A DNA stretch of 64,000 nucleotides, taken from contig NZ_JAQMHX010000002.1 in NCBI RefSeq assembly GCF_028331445.1, positions 124,001-188,000 of the forward strand, read 5' to 3'. The notes under the pieces were generated by a model, which was not told the origin of the DNA, did no database searches, and saw nothing but the letters and a program-made list of their open reading frames with translations. This document shows, piece by piece, positions 33,951 through 43,083 of this stretch. Within the stretch, counting starts at the first letter, position 1, and every line of letters starts with the position of its first letter. Source of the DNA: Candidatus Phyllobacterium onerii. GTDB lineage: Bacteria > Pseudomonadota > Alphaproteobacteria > Rhizobiales > Rhizobiaceae. A program made the translations under genes and the position numbers.

Positions 33951-34605
33951 CGGCGGTATCTCTCAACGCGTCGATGAGGCGGCCAAGCCGCGTCTCGACC
34001 ACTGCATCATCCAGTTTCATCGACAATTCCGATTGGCCAGATTCCCGGAAGGTGCAACGCATCTGCTCGATCTCCGGTCGCATACGAAGCACGTCGAGAA
34101 GATGGGATGGACCGGAAATTTCCATGCTGACAGCGGCGAATTCCTTGGTCATCCGTTCCACCTCATGAGCAAATGCCTCGACGGCGCGTTCACGCAAGCG
34201 CTCTTCGACCAAAGGCGTGAGAACGGCAGCGAGCGACCCCGAAAGATCCGATGCAATTGCGCCCAGCCCGTCGCCGATCTGCTCCGCCATGCGCGTGCCG
34301 GTTTGTTGCATGAAGAGCACTTCCGCGGCGGCCAGCTGATCCTGGAACTCCCTCTCAAGCCGGATTTTCTCGGCCTCGAACAGCACCGCGGCCTCCGCCT
34401 GACCGGATTCGCGCCCCGCAACAAATGCCTCCTTGATCTTCAACTCGTAATCGATGAGTTCAACAACATCCTCCGATGGCTCCTCGATCTTTGCCAATAA
34501 GTCGGCTCGTTCCCTGTTCACGGCCGCAAAGACGGTGACGCGCTCCGCTGGCACGTGCTTCGGCGTGAAATCAGTCAGCACACTGGCGACAGAGCGCGCG
34601 ACCAT
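33940..34605 (-). CDS. FliH-like export regulator
   Basis: A 221-residue hydrophilic protein. A predicted long helix with acidic and Ala-rich repeats (LIDYELKIKEAFVAGRESGQ then AEAAVLFEAEKIRLEREFQD) and a C-terminal region with ELSMKLDDAVVETRLGRLID recall FliH, the regulator of the FliI ATPase. The ATG overlaps the fliF stop (TGATG) and its end overlaps motB by 11 bp. Position between fliF and motB agrees with the uncharacterised or FliH-like gene of Brucella and rhizobia. Sequence support is moderate. Confidence 0.6.
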   Translation of the reverse strand: MVARSVASVLTDFTPKHVPAERVTVFAAVNRERADLLAKIEEPSEDVVELIDYELKIKEAFVAGRESGQAEAAVLFEAEKIRLEREFQDQLAAAEVLFMQQTGTRMAEQIGDGLGAIASDLSGSLAAVLTPLVEERLRERAVEAFAHEVERMTKEFAAVSMEISGPSHLLDVLRMRPEIEQMRCTFRESGQSELSMKLDDAVVETRLGRLIDALRDTADEH

Positions 34606-36251
34606 CAGGCTGCCTCGTGAACCCATTGTTTCAGGATAGCCGCGACCCGTTCTTCATCCATGTCGATCATCTGCTCCAGACGATTTTGCGCAGGCACGCG
34701 CATGCGTCGTCTGAGTTCGCTCAGATCATCATAAGGCAGGCTATGTTCCGCACGAACCTGCGCAACGACCGGAACATTAGACGCGGGGGCCAAACCTGGA
34801 ACCGGAAGGTTCGAACTCGCGGCGAGTTGCAGAGCCTCTGGCGGCTTGTTCATTTCACGCATCAGGGGGCGGACTCCGAACCAGAGCACGAGCCCCACCG
34901 CGGCGACAAGCGCGGCGGCGTTGATGAAACTGCCGGCTTGACGGAAGATCATCTCGGCCACCGGCGTTGAAGCAGGCGCCAGCTGTTCGTCTGAAGCCTC
35001 CATGAAATTGACCGCAGTCACATTAATCACGTCGCCGCGCTTCTGGTCGAGACCCGCCGCCGTTGCGACAAGTTCGGTGATTTTTGCGATCTGCTGCTCG
35101 AGGAATTTGTCGGGAGCCGGCGTCACACCGGCCGTTGCCAGCAGGCGCGCCTGATCGATGACGACTGCGATCGAGAGCCGCTTGATCTGATAACTGTCGC
35201 TGGTCGTCGAGACTGTCTTCGAGTTCAACTCGTAATTGGTCAGTTCTTCTCGCTTGTCAGTCTTTTCTGTAGAACTATCACCATTCTTGCTGGCGATTTC
35301 TTCCTGCGGAATGTTCTGTTCGACACCCGTTGCATTGTCGCTGGTCGAATTCTTCGAATCGCCGCTCTCGCGCACCACCCGCACCGAACGTTCGACGCGC
35401 GATTCCGGATCAAATACCGTCTCGTTGGTCTGGCGGCGATCCGTGTCGAGCGCGACCTGAACGCTGGTCTGGAAATGGCCAACGCCAAGATAGGGCGCAA
35501 GGGCCTTGCGGATGCTCTCATCCACCGACGCGGAAACGTTCTGTTCCAGCGTCGCCGACATCACGGCACCCGCATTGGTGCCGTCATCCTTCGAGGCAAG
35601 CAGACGGCCATTGGTATCGAGAATGGTGACTTCGGCAGCTGTGAGCTGCGGCACCGCAGCAGCAACGAGCTGGCGGATCGACTGTGCTGATTCGATGGCG
35701 AAGTCGCCTTCGGTACGAATGACAACCGAGGCAGATGGCGCCTGATCGCCACGACGGAAGCTCCCCTTTTCCGGCAAGACGATATGAACGCGAGCGGCCT
35801 TGATACCGCGAATTGCCTGAATGGTACGGGAAATTTCACCCTCGAGCGCTCGAACCCGGGTGATCTCCTGCATGAACGATGTGAGGCCGAGCGAGCCCAT
35901 ATTGTCGAACAGCTCGTAACCGGCATTGTTGCTGGTGGGAAGACCTTTTTCCGCTAGGTACATGCGTGCCTGATCGGCTTTGCCAAAGGCCACCAGAATG
36001 GAGGTGCCGTCCGATTTCACATCGAAGGGAATGCCGGCTTCGCCGAGCGCCATGCCCATGCGGTTAACATCGTCGCGGCTGAGACCGACATACAGCGTCT
36101 CGTATTGCGGCCGGTTGAGGTAAAGGCTTGATACAAGAATGGCGCTGAACAGCGTGATGCCAATGATCGCAAGAGCAAGGAGCCGCCTTGCGCCAAGCTT
36201 CTGCATCGCCGTGCCGAGCTGCGCAAATGTCTGTCTTATGTTCTTTTCCAT
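34605..36251 (-). CDS. fliF: MS-ring protein FliF
   Basis: A 548-residue protein with two membrane helices (about residues 21-43 and 430-450) flanking periplasmic ring-building domains. LYVGLSRDDVNRMGMALGEA and LARTIQAI-type segments (ALEGEISRTIQAIRGIKAAR VHIVLPE) are the FliF/YscJ core. The C-terminal tail DMDEERVAAILKQWVHEAA is the FliG-binding helix. GGTGGGA precedes the ATG. It leads the fliF-fliH-motB-motC-fliK-transglycosylase operon, with the shared promoter box 43 bp upstream, and the homologous promoter is the reported FtcR target in Brucella. Confidence 0.95.
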   Translation of the reverse strand: MEKNIRQTFAQLGTAMQKLGARRLLALAIIGITLFSAILVSSLYLNRPQYETLYVGLSRDDVNRMGMALGEAGIPFDVKSDGTSILVAFGKADQARMYLAEKGLPTSNNAGYELFDNMGSLGLTSFMQEITRVRALEGEISRTIQAIRGIKAARVHIVLPEKGSFRRGDQAPSASVVIRTEGDFAIESAQSIRQLVAAAVPQLTAAEVTILDTNGRLLASKDDGTNAGAVMSATLEQNVSASVDESIRKALAPYLGVGHFQTSVQVALDTDRRQTNETVFDPESRVERSVRVVRESGDSKNSTSDNATGVEQNIPQEEIASKNGDSSTEKTDKREELTNYELNSKTVSTTSDSYQIKRLSIAVVIDQARLLATAGVTPAPDKFLEQQIAKITELVATAAGLDQKRGDVINVTAVNFMEASDEQLAPASTPVAEMIFRQAGSFINAAALVAAVGLVLWFGVRPLMREMNKPPEALQLAASSNLPVPGLAPASNVPVVAQVRAEHSLPYDDLSELRRRMRVPAQNRLEQMIDMDEERVAAILKQWVHEAA

Positions 36252-36278
36252 CAATTCCCACCACCGTCGCGTGATGGA

Positions 36279-36306
36279 ACCATAGAGCGCGAAGCTTGCG
36301 CGAAGT
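36279..36306 (-). promoter_or_regulatory. Flagellar promoter box of the fliF operon
   Basis: On the minus strand ACTTCGCGCAAG (36295-36306) is followed after 10 nt by TATGGT (36279-36284). Core edge to ATG is 43 bp. The box sits where FtcR binding is expected from Brucella work. Confidence 0.62.
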
Positions 36307-36334
36307 TAGAGCCTCGTGTCGGAACATCGTTGCA

Positions 36335-36366
36335 AAACAAAAAAGGCCACGCGCGAAGCGTGGCCC
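36335..36366 (-). terminator. Intrinsic terminator of the flagellin gene
   Basis: On the minus strand GGCCACGC-TTCGC-GCGTGGCC forms a perfect 8-bp stem (36345-36365) followed by TTTTTTGTTTTG. It lies 28 bp after the flagellin stop and isolates it from the fliF operon. Confidence 0.9.
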
Positions 36367-36393
36367 AAATCTGAACTAGAAAAATTATCGTTA

Positions 36394-37176
36394 TCAGCCG
36401 CGGAACAGCGACAGGATGCTCTGATTGCTGGAGTTGGCAATCGAGAGAGCCTGGATACCCAGCTGCTGCTGAACCTGAAGAGCCGACAAACGTGCGGATT
36501 CTGCATTCATGTCGGCGTCGACGAGCTGGCCAACGCCGCGATCGATTGCGTCCATCAGATTGCCGGTGAACGTCTGCTGTGTATCAATGCGAGTCTTGGC
36601 AGAGCCAAGGCCGGCGGCAGCAGCCTTCATGGCGTTGACGGCTGTTTCAACGGTTGAGGACGATGTTGCAGCGGTCAGCGCGGCTTCAAGATCATAGGCC
36701 GCGACGCTCATCGTTGTTACGCCCGTTCCAGACGTGTAGCCGGTCACGATGTTCTGTGCCGCGCCACCAGTCTCCAACAGGTTTACACCCTGGAATGTTG
36801 CGCCCTTCGCCATCTCGACGATCTGGGCCTTCATTTCAGCGATGTCAGCGTCGATAATCGTGCCGTCCGTACCAGGGGTTTCCTTGGCAACGTATTTCGC
36901 CTGGATCTTGCTGGCGAGGTCGATGGCGCTGGTCAATGCGGTGTAAGCAGTGTCCACGATCGAAGCGCCGAGACCCAGACCGTCCTTGACGGCCGAAAGA
37001 GCGGAATTCTGCGTGCGCATGCCGGTCGCGATTGACCAGTAAGCGGCATTGTCGGAAGCGGTAGAAACGCGCTGGCCGGTGGCGATGCGATCCTGCGTGG
37101 TCGCAAGGTTCTTGTTGGTTGTGTTGAGTGTCTGCAGCGCAGTCATTGCTGATGCGTTTGTAAGAATGCTGGTCAT
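36394..37176 (-). CDS. Flagellin (short form)
   Basis: A 260-residue flagellin with only the conserved shell. The N-terminal MTALQTLNTTNKNLATTQDR then IATGQRVSTASDNAAYWSIA, and the C-terminal GVGQLVDADMNAESARLSAL then QVQQQLGIQALSIANSSNQS, are the D0/D1 helices. The middle is too short for D2/D3 outer domains. Brucella FliC is of similar size. It is the only flagellin gene in this window. It has its own terminator and leader, lacks the operon promoter box, and is expected to be a late gene controlled by FlaF/FlbT. Confidence 0.95.
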   Translation of the reverse strand: MTSILTNASAMTALQTLNTTNKNLATTQDRIATGQRVSTASDNAAYWSIATGMRTQNSALSAVKDGLGLGASIVDTAYTALTSAIDLASKIQAKYVAKETPGTDGTIIDADIAEMKAQIVEMAKGATFQGVNLLETGGAAQNIVTGYTSGTGVTTMSVAAYDLEAALTAATSSSTVETAVNAMKAAAAGLGSAKTRIDTQQTFTGNLMDAIDRGVGQLVDADMNAESARLSALQVQQQLGIQALSIANSSNQSILSLFRG

Positions 37177-37214
37177 AGGATCAAGCCCCTGATGAGATAT
37201 CTGGATCGGGACAT

Positions 37215-37230
37215 ATCGGATTTTACCGAT
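37215..37230 (-). promoter_or_regulatory. Dyad in the flagellin leader region
   Basis: ATCGG-TAAAAT-CCGAT on the minus strand gives a 5-bp stem with a 6-nt AT-rich loop, 38-54 bp before the flagellin ATG. It may be an mRNA hairpin in the leader or a DNA operator. FlbT, encoded nearby, is known in Caulobacter to bind flagellin leaders. Confidence 0.35.
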
Positions 37231-37362
37231 TTGACGGAGCGGCGTGATGCCTATTGTCTTGATGACAACCCGTCATGGCGTGATGAGTACGACATAAGTA
37301 TTACAGTTTCAATAACACTAAGCGTTAATTTTTTTCTTCTTGGGTTAAGAGCTGAAAGCCGT

Positions 37363-38097
37363 TCAGGAGAACGAACGGATCAGGCTGCCGACGAGAATAT
37401 TCCAGCCATCGATGAGCACGAAAAACAGGATCTTGAAGGGGAGCGACAGCACCGTTGGCGGCAGCATCATCATGCCCATCGACATTGTCAGCGTCGCAAC
37501 GATGAGATCGATTACCAGAAAGGGCAATACGATCAGGAAGCCGATCTCGAAACCGCGGCGCAGTTCAGAGATCATGAAGGCTGGAATGAGGATGCGCATG
37601 TCGACGACATCATTGGCCTTGGTGCGAAATGACTCGTCCGCCAGGTCCTCGAAGAGGCGCAGATCCTTGTCGCGCACCTGTCGCAGCATGAACTCGCGAA
37701 ACGGTGTGGCGATCTCGTTGATAGCCACTTCCTGGGTAATCTGATTGTTGACCAGCGGCTGGACGCCATTTTGCCAGGCTCGATCGAATACAGGCGCCAT
37801 GACATAGAATGTCATGAACAAGGCAAGGCTGATCATCACCAGATTGGCCGGCGTCGTCTGCAGGCCCAAGCCTGAGCGCAGCATCGAAAAAGCAATGGCG
37901 AAGCGGGTAAAGCTGGTCACCATGATCAAGAGGCCCGGTGCGATGGACAGTACCGTCAGCGCCGCCAGCATCTGCATGATCTGGCCGCTGGTCGATGCAC
38001 TGCCGGGCGGGAGCAAACCCTCGAGCAGCGAGGTTTGCGCCATCGCCGTCCCGGTGAGAACCAGGAGTAATGCTGGCGTCAGAAACCGTCTTTTCAT
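37363..38097 (-). CDS. fliP: Flagellar export gate protein FliP
   Basis: A 244-residue protein with a cleavable signal (RRFLTPALLLVLTGTAMAQ) and four membrane segments. LIMVTSFTRFAIAFSMLRSG then LGLQTTPANLVMISLALFMT, and the C-terminal IDLIVATLTMSMGMMMLPPT then VLSLPFKILFFVLIDGW, are FliP signatures. It forms the export pore with FliQ and FliR. ATG overlaps the fliL stop; it is the last gene of the flgB operon. Confidence 0.96.
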   Translation of the reverse strand: MKRRFLTPALLLVLTGTAMAQTSLLEGLLPPGSASTSGQIMQMLAALTVLSIAPGLLIMVTSFTRFAIAFSMLRSGLGLQTTPANLVMISLALFMTFYVMAPVFDRAWQNGVQPLVNNQITQEVAINEIATPFREFMLRQVRDKDLRLFEDLADESFRTKANDVVDMRILIPAFMISELRRGFEIGFLIVLPFLVIDLIVATLTMSMGMMMLPPTVLSLPFKILFFVLIDGWNILVGSLIRSFS

Positions 38098-38567
38098 TCC
38101 ATCACCAGCGCCCAGATATAGACTTTCTCGATCTTGCCCTGGGAGCGTATCACCGCGCGCTCCTGCAGATCAGTCCTCAGATACTCGATGCCTGCGGGAC
38201 CACGCAGCTGCATCAAATTGACAGTTCTCATGAAAGCCGTGAAATCGCCAGCGACCGTCGCGGCAAGCTCGTCCGAAACTTTCTCACCGGGCCGCGCCAC
38301 GACGCCGGTTTCGAGCCGGATCCATACGTCCTGCGGTATCTTGATGTTGGTGAGTATGGGTTTCAGCGGAACGACGCTGCCGGTCGGCAATTCCGCCGCG
38401 ATGGCGGGTTTTTCCCCCTCGGGCTTGGCCTCTTCGGCAAGGCCAAGTTGGCCACCAAGAAACCATCCACCACCCGCTGCGATAAGCGTCAGCACCGCAA
38501 CGACACCGATCAACGCGCCGATCGAAGGGCCTTTCGGGGCAGATAGAGTATCTTCAGAAGCACTCAT
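38094..38567 (-). CDS. fliL: Flagellar basal-body associated protein FliL
   Basis: A 157-residue protein with one membrane helix (about residues 17-40, SIGALIGVVAVLTLIAAGGG) and a periplasmic domain carrying VPLKPILTNIKIPQDVWIRL then DFTAFMRTVNLMQLRGPAG, the FliL core. It sits around the stator and supports torque. ATG 38567 has AGGATTG just upstream. Confidence 0.88.
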   Translation of the reverse strand: MSASEDTLSAPKGPSIGALIGVVAVLTLIAAGGGWFLGGQLGLAEEAKPEGEKPAIAAELPTGSVVPLKPILTNIKIPQDVWIRLETGVVARPGEKVSDELAATVAGDFTAFMRTVNLMQLRGPAGIEYLRTDLQERAVIRSQGKIEKVYIWALVME

Positions 38568-38575
38568 TGTCAATC

Positions 38576-39289
38576 CTAGATCGGCGAGACGGTGTCGAGG
38601 ATCTGCTGACCCCAAGGCGGCTGTTGCACCTCGCTCTGGCGTCCGCGTCCACCATAGAAGATCCGCGCCTCGGCAATCTTGTCGTACGGAATTCTGTTCA
38701 GATTGGTGATGTCTCGGGGACGGACCACGCCCGCCACATTAAGAACCCGCAACTCGTTGTTGACACCGATTTCCTGTGAGCCCCGGATAACCATGTTTCC
38801 GTTCGGCAGAATTGCGGTGACGATCGCCGCGACCTGGAGATTGATCTTTTCCGACCGGTCGATCTTGCCTTCGCCCTTGGAGCGGCTATCCGAATTCAGG
38901 TCGAGATTGCCGCTGATATCGCTCGGTGACACTCCGCTGCCGCCTATGTCAGCGGACAATCCATAGCCGGAGGATGCTACACGCGACCGGTCAGACTTGT
39001 TGTCCAGCTTTGCCTTGTCATCAATGGTGATGTCGACGGTCAGCACGTCACCGGGATTGGTTGCCCGCGGATCACGGAAGAAACTTGCCTGACTGTCCCG
39101 CCAGAGCGAATATTTTTGTGGCCGCGGTTGTGACGGGTAGTAAGCCGGGTCAGTAACATTGAAGCCTTGGCCAACGCCTGTGCCCACTGGCGACATTTCG
39201 GGCGCGCGATTGAAGTCGCGTAAATTGTTCGCGCAGCCTGCAAGAGTGAAAATACCGACAAGAGCGATCGATTGGGCCGCTTTTTTCAT
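38576..39289 (-). CDS. flgH: Flagellar L-ring lipoprotein FlgH
   Basis: A 237-residue lipoprotein. The signal ends in a lipobox LAGC near residue 19; the SLWRDSQASFFRDPRATNPG region, VLTVDITIDDKAKLDNKSDR and the final VVRPRDITNLNRIPYDKIAE and ARIFYGGRGRQSEVQQPPWG match FlgH. It forms the outer-membrane L ring with FlgI. Start overlaps the motE stop. Confidence 0.95.
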   Translation of the reverse strand: MKKAAQSIALVGIFTLAGCANNLRDFNRAPEMSPVGTGVGQGFNVTDPAYYPSQPRPQKYSLWRDSQASFFRDPRATNPGDVLTVDITIDDKAKLDNKSDRSRVASSGYGLSADIGGSGVSPSDISGNLDLNSDSRSKGEGKIDRSEKINLQVAAIVTAILPNGNMVIRGSQEIGVNNELRVLNVAGVVRPRDITNLNRIPYDKIAEARIFYGGRGRQSEVQQPPWGQQILDTVSPI

Positions 39290-39819
39290 TGGGCGGTTCT
39301 TTCTGCTGCTGGAACAATGCGTGACCCGACGATGACCCGGGCAAGCTTCGATGATTTTTCCGCAGGCATTTCATTTAAAATGACGCTGGAGACGCGTGGA
39401 TTGAGTTTGAGAAGAAGTGCGGCGGCGGCCTCGTCGCCAAGCAGCGCCATCTGCGCTGCCGCTGCGTCCGGCCGCATCTTGGAGATGATGCCGACAAGGG
39501 AATCCTCGGCCTTGTCGATAAACGCGTCGCGTCGCTTCAGCCAGACTTCATATTCCTTGCGCCTGGCGTCGAGCTGCTCGATACGGCTGTCTATATCCGC
39601 GCGAAGCTGTGCCAATTCGCGTGTCTGCATGGCATAGCGTTCATCGGCCGCCTTGTCGCTGATGTTGGTGCAATAGCGGTCAATCTCTTGACCGCTCTCT
39701 TGCTTGACCGCCGGTTCCTGCGAAATACCATAGGTAACAGGCAGCAACAGAGCCGAACTGAAGACGAGTGCAGCAATGCTCGATCTGATCGATTTCTTCA
39801 TGCCCGATATCATAGTCAT
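39286..39819 (-). CDS. motE: MotC chaperone MotE
   Basis: A 177-residue exported protein with a signal peptide (hydrophobic stretch SSIAALVFSSALLLPVTYG) and a coiled-coil stretch RELAQLRADIDSRIEQLDAR, then AEDSLVGIISKMRPDAAAAQ with MALLGDEAAAALLLKLNPRV. This is MotE of rhizobia, a periplasmic chaperone for MotC folding. It lies between flgI and flgH with overlapping starts and stops. An internal ATG at 39801 is an alternative start nearer the basic signal region. Confidence 0.85.
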   Translation of the reverse strand: MTMISGMKKSIRSSIAALVFSSALLLPVTYGISQEPAVKQESGQEIDRYCTNISDKAADERYAMQTRELAQLRADIDSRIEQLDARRKEYEVWLKRRDAFIDKAEDSLVGIISKMRPDAAAAQMALLGDEAAAALLLKLNPRVSSVILNEMPAEKSSKLARVIVGSRIVPAAERTAQ

Positions 39820-41060
39820 TGGACCACCAGCTCCGCATGCAAAGCGCCCGCCGTCTTGATACCCTGCAGGATCGCGATAATTCCCTGTGGTTTGACGCCG
39901 ATCTGGTTCAACCCTTTGACGAGACTTTCGAGATCGGTACCACCGAGAATCCCGAGCTTCGACGTCTGGGTTGCATCAATGGCCGTGTTCGGCTCAACTG
40001 CCGTCACGCCATCGGAGAAAGGCTCGGGCTGGACGATCGTCGGTGTCTCGGTGACGCGCACCGACAAACTGCCATGGCTGATTGCGACACGCGAAATGCG
40101 CACTTTCTCACCGATCACCACCGTGCCGGTCCGCTCATCGACGACAACGCGCGCGACCTCATCGGTCACGACCGGCAGTCCCTCGATCTCGGCAAGGAAC
40201 CGTGTTGCGGAAATATTCTTGGGCCTGCGCAGGCGGATCGTCTTTGAGTCGCGTTCTTTGGCAACCGGCTGGTTGTAGCGCCGCTTGGCAAAGGCATTGA
40301 TCGTATCGGTAATGCGTACAGCTGTCGTGAAGTCCGGCTCGCGCAATTCAACCACAAGTTCGTCCTGGCCGAAATTGCCCGTCACTTCCTTTTCGACGAG
40401 CGCGCCGTTCGGAATACGGCCACTGGTCGGAACACCTTGGGTCAAGGTTTCGGCCTGTCCTGAAGCCACGAACCCGGAGACAACCATATTGCCCTGTGCA
40501 ACTGCATAGGTCTGGCCATCGGCCGCCGCCAGCGGCGTCATCACCAGTGTTCCGCCGGCAAGCGATGTTGCGTCACCGAGGGAGGAAACCGTAACATCGA
40601 TGCGCGAGCCCCGCCCGGCAAAGGGTGGCAGGTTGGCGGTGATGATAACCGCCGCGACATTTTTTACGCGCGAGGCGCCCGGAGGTGGGCTGATGCCGAG
40701 ATTGTCGAGCATTGCGCGCAAGGATTGTTCGGTGAAGGGTGCACTGCGCAGGCTGTCGCCCGTCCCGTTCAAACCTATGACAAGACCATAGCCGACGAGC
40801 TGATTTTCGCGCACACCCTGAATGTTGGCGATATCCTTCAAGCGGGCAATCGCCCCGCCTTCCCCCAAAGGCGACGCGGCACCGCCCCAGTGCCCATCAT
40901 CGCCTCTTTGCAGTGCGGCCTGCGCTTCAGCCTTTCGCCATGCAGCCTTGGCTTCGCCAGGTGTGCCATATAGTTTGGCATTCGGCGACGGCTCAGCGGC
41001 CTTCACGACCACAGTACCTGCCAGTATCCCCACGAGGAGAGCGGCTGTTAAACGCATCAT
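39816..41060 (-). CDS. flgI: Flagellar P-ring protein FlgI, with extended N-terminal linker
   Basis: A 414-residue periplasmic protein, about 40 longer than typical FlgI. A signal peptide (residues 1-21) is followed by an extra ~48-residue linker rich in Ala, Gly, Glu and Lys. The conserved FlgI region then begins with ARLKDIANIQGVRENQLVGY, GLVIGLNGTGDSLR and NVAAVIITANLPPFAGRGSR, and ends with LVKGLNQIGVKPQGIIAILQ and IKTAGALHAELVVQ. It builds the ring around the rod in peptidoglycan. Confidence 0.94.
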   Translation of the reverse strand: MMRLTAALLVGILAGTVVVKAAEPSPNAKLYGTPGEAKAAWRKAEAQAALQRGDDGHWGGAASPLGEGGAIARLKDIANIQGVRENQLVGYGLVIGLNGTGDSLRSAPFTEQSLRAMLDNLGISPPPGASRVKNVAAVIITANLPPFAGRGSRIDVTVSSLGDATSLAGGTLVMTPLAAADGQTYAVAQGNMVVSGFVASGQAETLTQGVPTSGRIPNGALVEKEVTGNFGQDELVVELREPDFTTAVRITDTINAFAKRRYNQPVAKERDSKTIRLRRPKNISATRFLAEIEGLPVVTDEVARVVVDERTGTVVIGEKVRISRVAISHGSLSVRVTETPTIVQPEPFSDGVTAVEPNTAIDATQTSKLGILGGTDLESLVKGLNQIGVKPQGIIAILQGIKTAGALHAELVVQ

Positions 41061-41539
41061 TGCATGCCGACCTGGATACTGCCGTCGGCCAACACCGTGC
41101 CGGAGACGATAATGCCACTGTCCATATTACGTACCTTGATGAAGTCGCCCGCGTGTCCGGCTTCCATCGGCGAGCCTTTGGCGGTGATGACCAATGTGCC
41201 CGTGCTGTACACCAGAGCGACCGGAACACCGCGCTCGACCAGATCAGGCTCATTCAATGCATTGACCAGAATTGGCTGTCCGGGCAGCAGAGTCCGACGC
41301 GCCACCTTGCCGACAAGCTGTTGCGAAGACAGGACATATTGGCCCGCCGCACTTGCTCTGATAGTGAAGTATTTTTCGTGAAGTCCTGAACCGCCGATTA
41401 TCTCGCCCGGGTAGATAATCTGCGAGGGAACGAGAAACGCTATGCGGTCGGCACAGGCGGCAAACGCAAACGGCCAAACGCAGCCGGCCAAGGCCACTAT
41501 GCGAATGATATTTTTGGCCGAGTAAGTTGCCACCTTCAT
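41057..41539 (-). CDS. flgA: P-ring assembly chaperone FlgA
   Basis: A 160-residue exported protein with a signal peptide (residues 1-31, ending FAACA). The SAF-like domain shows LVGKVARRTLLPGQPILVNA then LNEPDLVERGVPVALVY, and the C-terminal MEAGHAGDFIKVRNMDSGII matches FlgA. It assists FlgI polymerisation. Its gene lies between flgG and flgI. Confidence 0.92.
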   Translation of the reverse strand: MKVATYSAKNIIRIVALAGCVWPFAFAACADRIAFLVPSQIIYPGEIIGGSGLHEKYFTIRASAAGQYVLSSQQLVGKVARRTLLPGQPILVNALNEPDLVERGVPVALVYSTGTLVITAKGSPMEAGHAGDFIKVRNMDSGIIVSGTVLADGSIQVGMQ

Positions 41540-41547
41540 AATTCTCC

Positions 41548-42336
41548 TTAGCGCAGGTTCTTTGAAACGACTTGAGCCATTTCGTCCGCAGCCTGAATCA
41601 CCTTCGAATTCATCTCGTAGGCGCGCTGCGCCGTGATCAGATCAGTGATTTCCTTGACCGGATCGACGTTGGAATTCTCCAGATAGGCCTGTTTCAACGT
41701 CGCAAATCCGGGATCCCCCGGAACACCGACAACCGCATCACCTGAAGCATCTGTCTGCTTGTAGAGATTGTCGCCAAGCGGCTCCAACCCGGCTTCGTTG
41801 GCAAAGTTTGCGATCGTCAGCTGGCCGAGATCGACAAGTGCCGTCTGATCGGCCATTTTTGCAAACACCTGGCCCGTATCGGTAATTTTGACCTCGATCG
41901 CATCCGTGGGGACAATGATGTTCGGTTCGACCAGATTTCCATCGAGTGTCACCAGTTGGCCGGTACTGTTCGTGTTGAATGTGCCGGCCCGGCTATACAA
42001 CGTCTCGCCAGCCGGGTTCTGGATCTGGAACCATCCGCGACCGACCAGCGCCACATCGAACGGATTACCGGTTTGGTTGAGCCCGCCCTGAATATGCAGA
42101 TTGCGCACCGCCGATGTCTGAACACCCAGCCCGACCATCGCCCCTTCCGGAATAATGCTTTGGTTTGCCGCATTGGGTACGCCTGCCGTCCGTTCCGCCT
42201 GATATAGCAGATCCGAAAATTCCGCCTTGGCGCGCTTGAAGCCCGTTGTGTTAATGTTGGCGATGTTATTGGCAATCACTTCCAGATTGAGCTGCTGGGC
42301 ATTCATGCCGGTTGCAGCGATAGTAAGCGCTTTCAT
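41548..42336 (-). CDS. flgG: Distal rod protein FlgG
   Basis: A 262-residue axial protein, family-standard length. The N-terminal [20 protein letters not shown] then [20 protein letters not shown] and the C-terminal [20 protein letters not shown] then [19 protein letters not shown] are the FlgG signatures. It extends the rod to the L/P rings. It is between fliE and flgA. Confidence 0.96.
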   Translation of the reverse strand: MKALTIAATGMNAQQLNLEVIANNIANINTTGFKRAKAEFSDLLYQAERTAGVPNAANQSIIPEGAMVGLGVQTSAVRNLHIQGGLNQTGNPFDVALVGRGWFQIQNPAGETLYSRAGTFNTNSTGQLVTLDGNLVEPNIIVPTDAIEVKITDTGQVFAKMADQTALVDLGQLTIANFANEAGLEPLGDNLYKQTDASGDAVVGVPGDPGFATLKQAYLENSNVDPVKEITDLITAQRAYEMNSKVIQAADEMAQVVSKNLR

Positions 42337-42345
42337 CGTTGATCC

Positions 42346-42663
42346 TTAGATAGGCATGCGGCTGATTTCGAGATAGGCCTGGACGATCTTGTCGCGGATG
42401 GCGATGGCCGTTTGCAGCGACTGTTCCGCATCCATGACCGCATTCACGACGTCGCGGGTCGGCACGTCGCCGGTCATGCTCTTCATCGAAACCGCTTCGG
42501 CACCTTCAAGCTTATGACTGACCGATCCTGCCAGTTGTGACAGAACATTGCCGAATGAAGACTGGCCAGTGGTTGCGGCGGGGGACGCTGCGCCTGGGGC
42601 TACGCTCTCCGCCAAATTCGAGAGGGCGTTACGCGTGGAAACACTGAGAAGTTGGTCTATCAT
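42346..42663 (-). CDS. fliE: MS-ring/rod adaptor FliE
   Basis: A 105-residue protein of standard FliE length. [20 protein letters not shown] and the helical [20 protein letters not shown] then [14 protein letters not shown] tail are family hallmarks. It joins the MS ring and FliP/R gate to the rod. Its start overlaps the flgC stop by 1 bp. Confidence 0.92.
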   Translation of the reverse strand: MIDQLLSVSTRNALSNLAESVAPGAASPAATTGQSSFGNVLSQLAGSVSHKLEGAEAVSMKSMTGDVPTRDVVNAVMDAEQSLQTAIAIRDKIVQAYLEISRMPI

Positions 42664-43082
42664 CAGGAATTCCTCAAAAGGTCGACAGTCATGGCAATCA
42701 GTTCGCGTGCTTGCTTGACGACTTGGAGATTGGCTTCATAGGAGCGATTGGCTTCACGCATGTCCGCCATTTCAACGACCATGCTGACATTGGGCAATTT
42801 CACATAGCCATTGGCATCGGCTGCCGGATGGCTCGGGTCATATTCTTCGGTAAAGGCAGAGGTATCCTTACCGACCTCGGCAATGCGTACTGTTTCGACG
42901 CCGGTGGCGCGATCAAGCTCTGTCGCAAAGGAGACCGTCTTGCGTCGATAAGGGTCGCTGCCTGCGGTCTTGCCCGTCGACTGTGCATTGGCCAGGTTTT
43001 CCGAAACAATGCGCAGGCGCGTCGATTGGGCGGAAAGACCGGATGCGGCGACTTTGAGGGCGGCTTGCAATGGATCGGACAT
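42663..43082 (-). CDS. flgC: Proximal rod protein FlgC
   Basis: A 139-residue rod protein. The N-terminal [20 protein letters not shown] then [20 protein letters not shown] and the C-terminal [20 protein letters not shown] then [19 protein letters not shown] match FlgC. It lies between flgB and fliE. Confidence 0.95.
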   Translation of the reverse strand: MSDPLQAALKVAASGLSAQSTRLRIVSENLANAQSTGKTAGSDPYRRKTVSFATELDRATGVETVRIAEVGKDTSAFTEEYDPSHPAADANGYVKLPNVSMVVEMADMREANRSYEANLQVVKQARELIAMTVDLLRNS

Positions 43083-43083
43083 C

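Noticed and set aside
37192-37632. A 146-codon plus-strand frame covering the flagellin upstream region and the fliP end.
   Set aside because: Highly charged, antisense to fliP, with no ribosome site.
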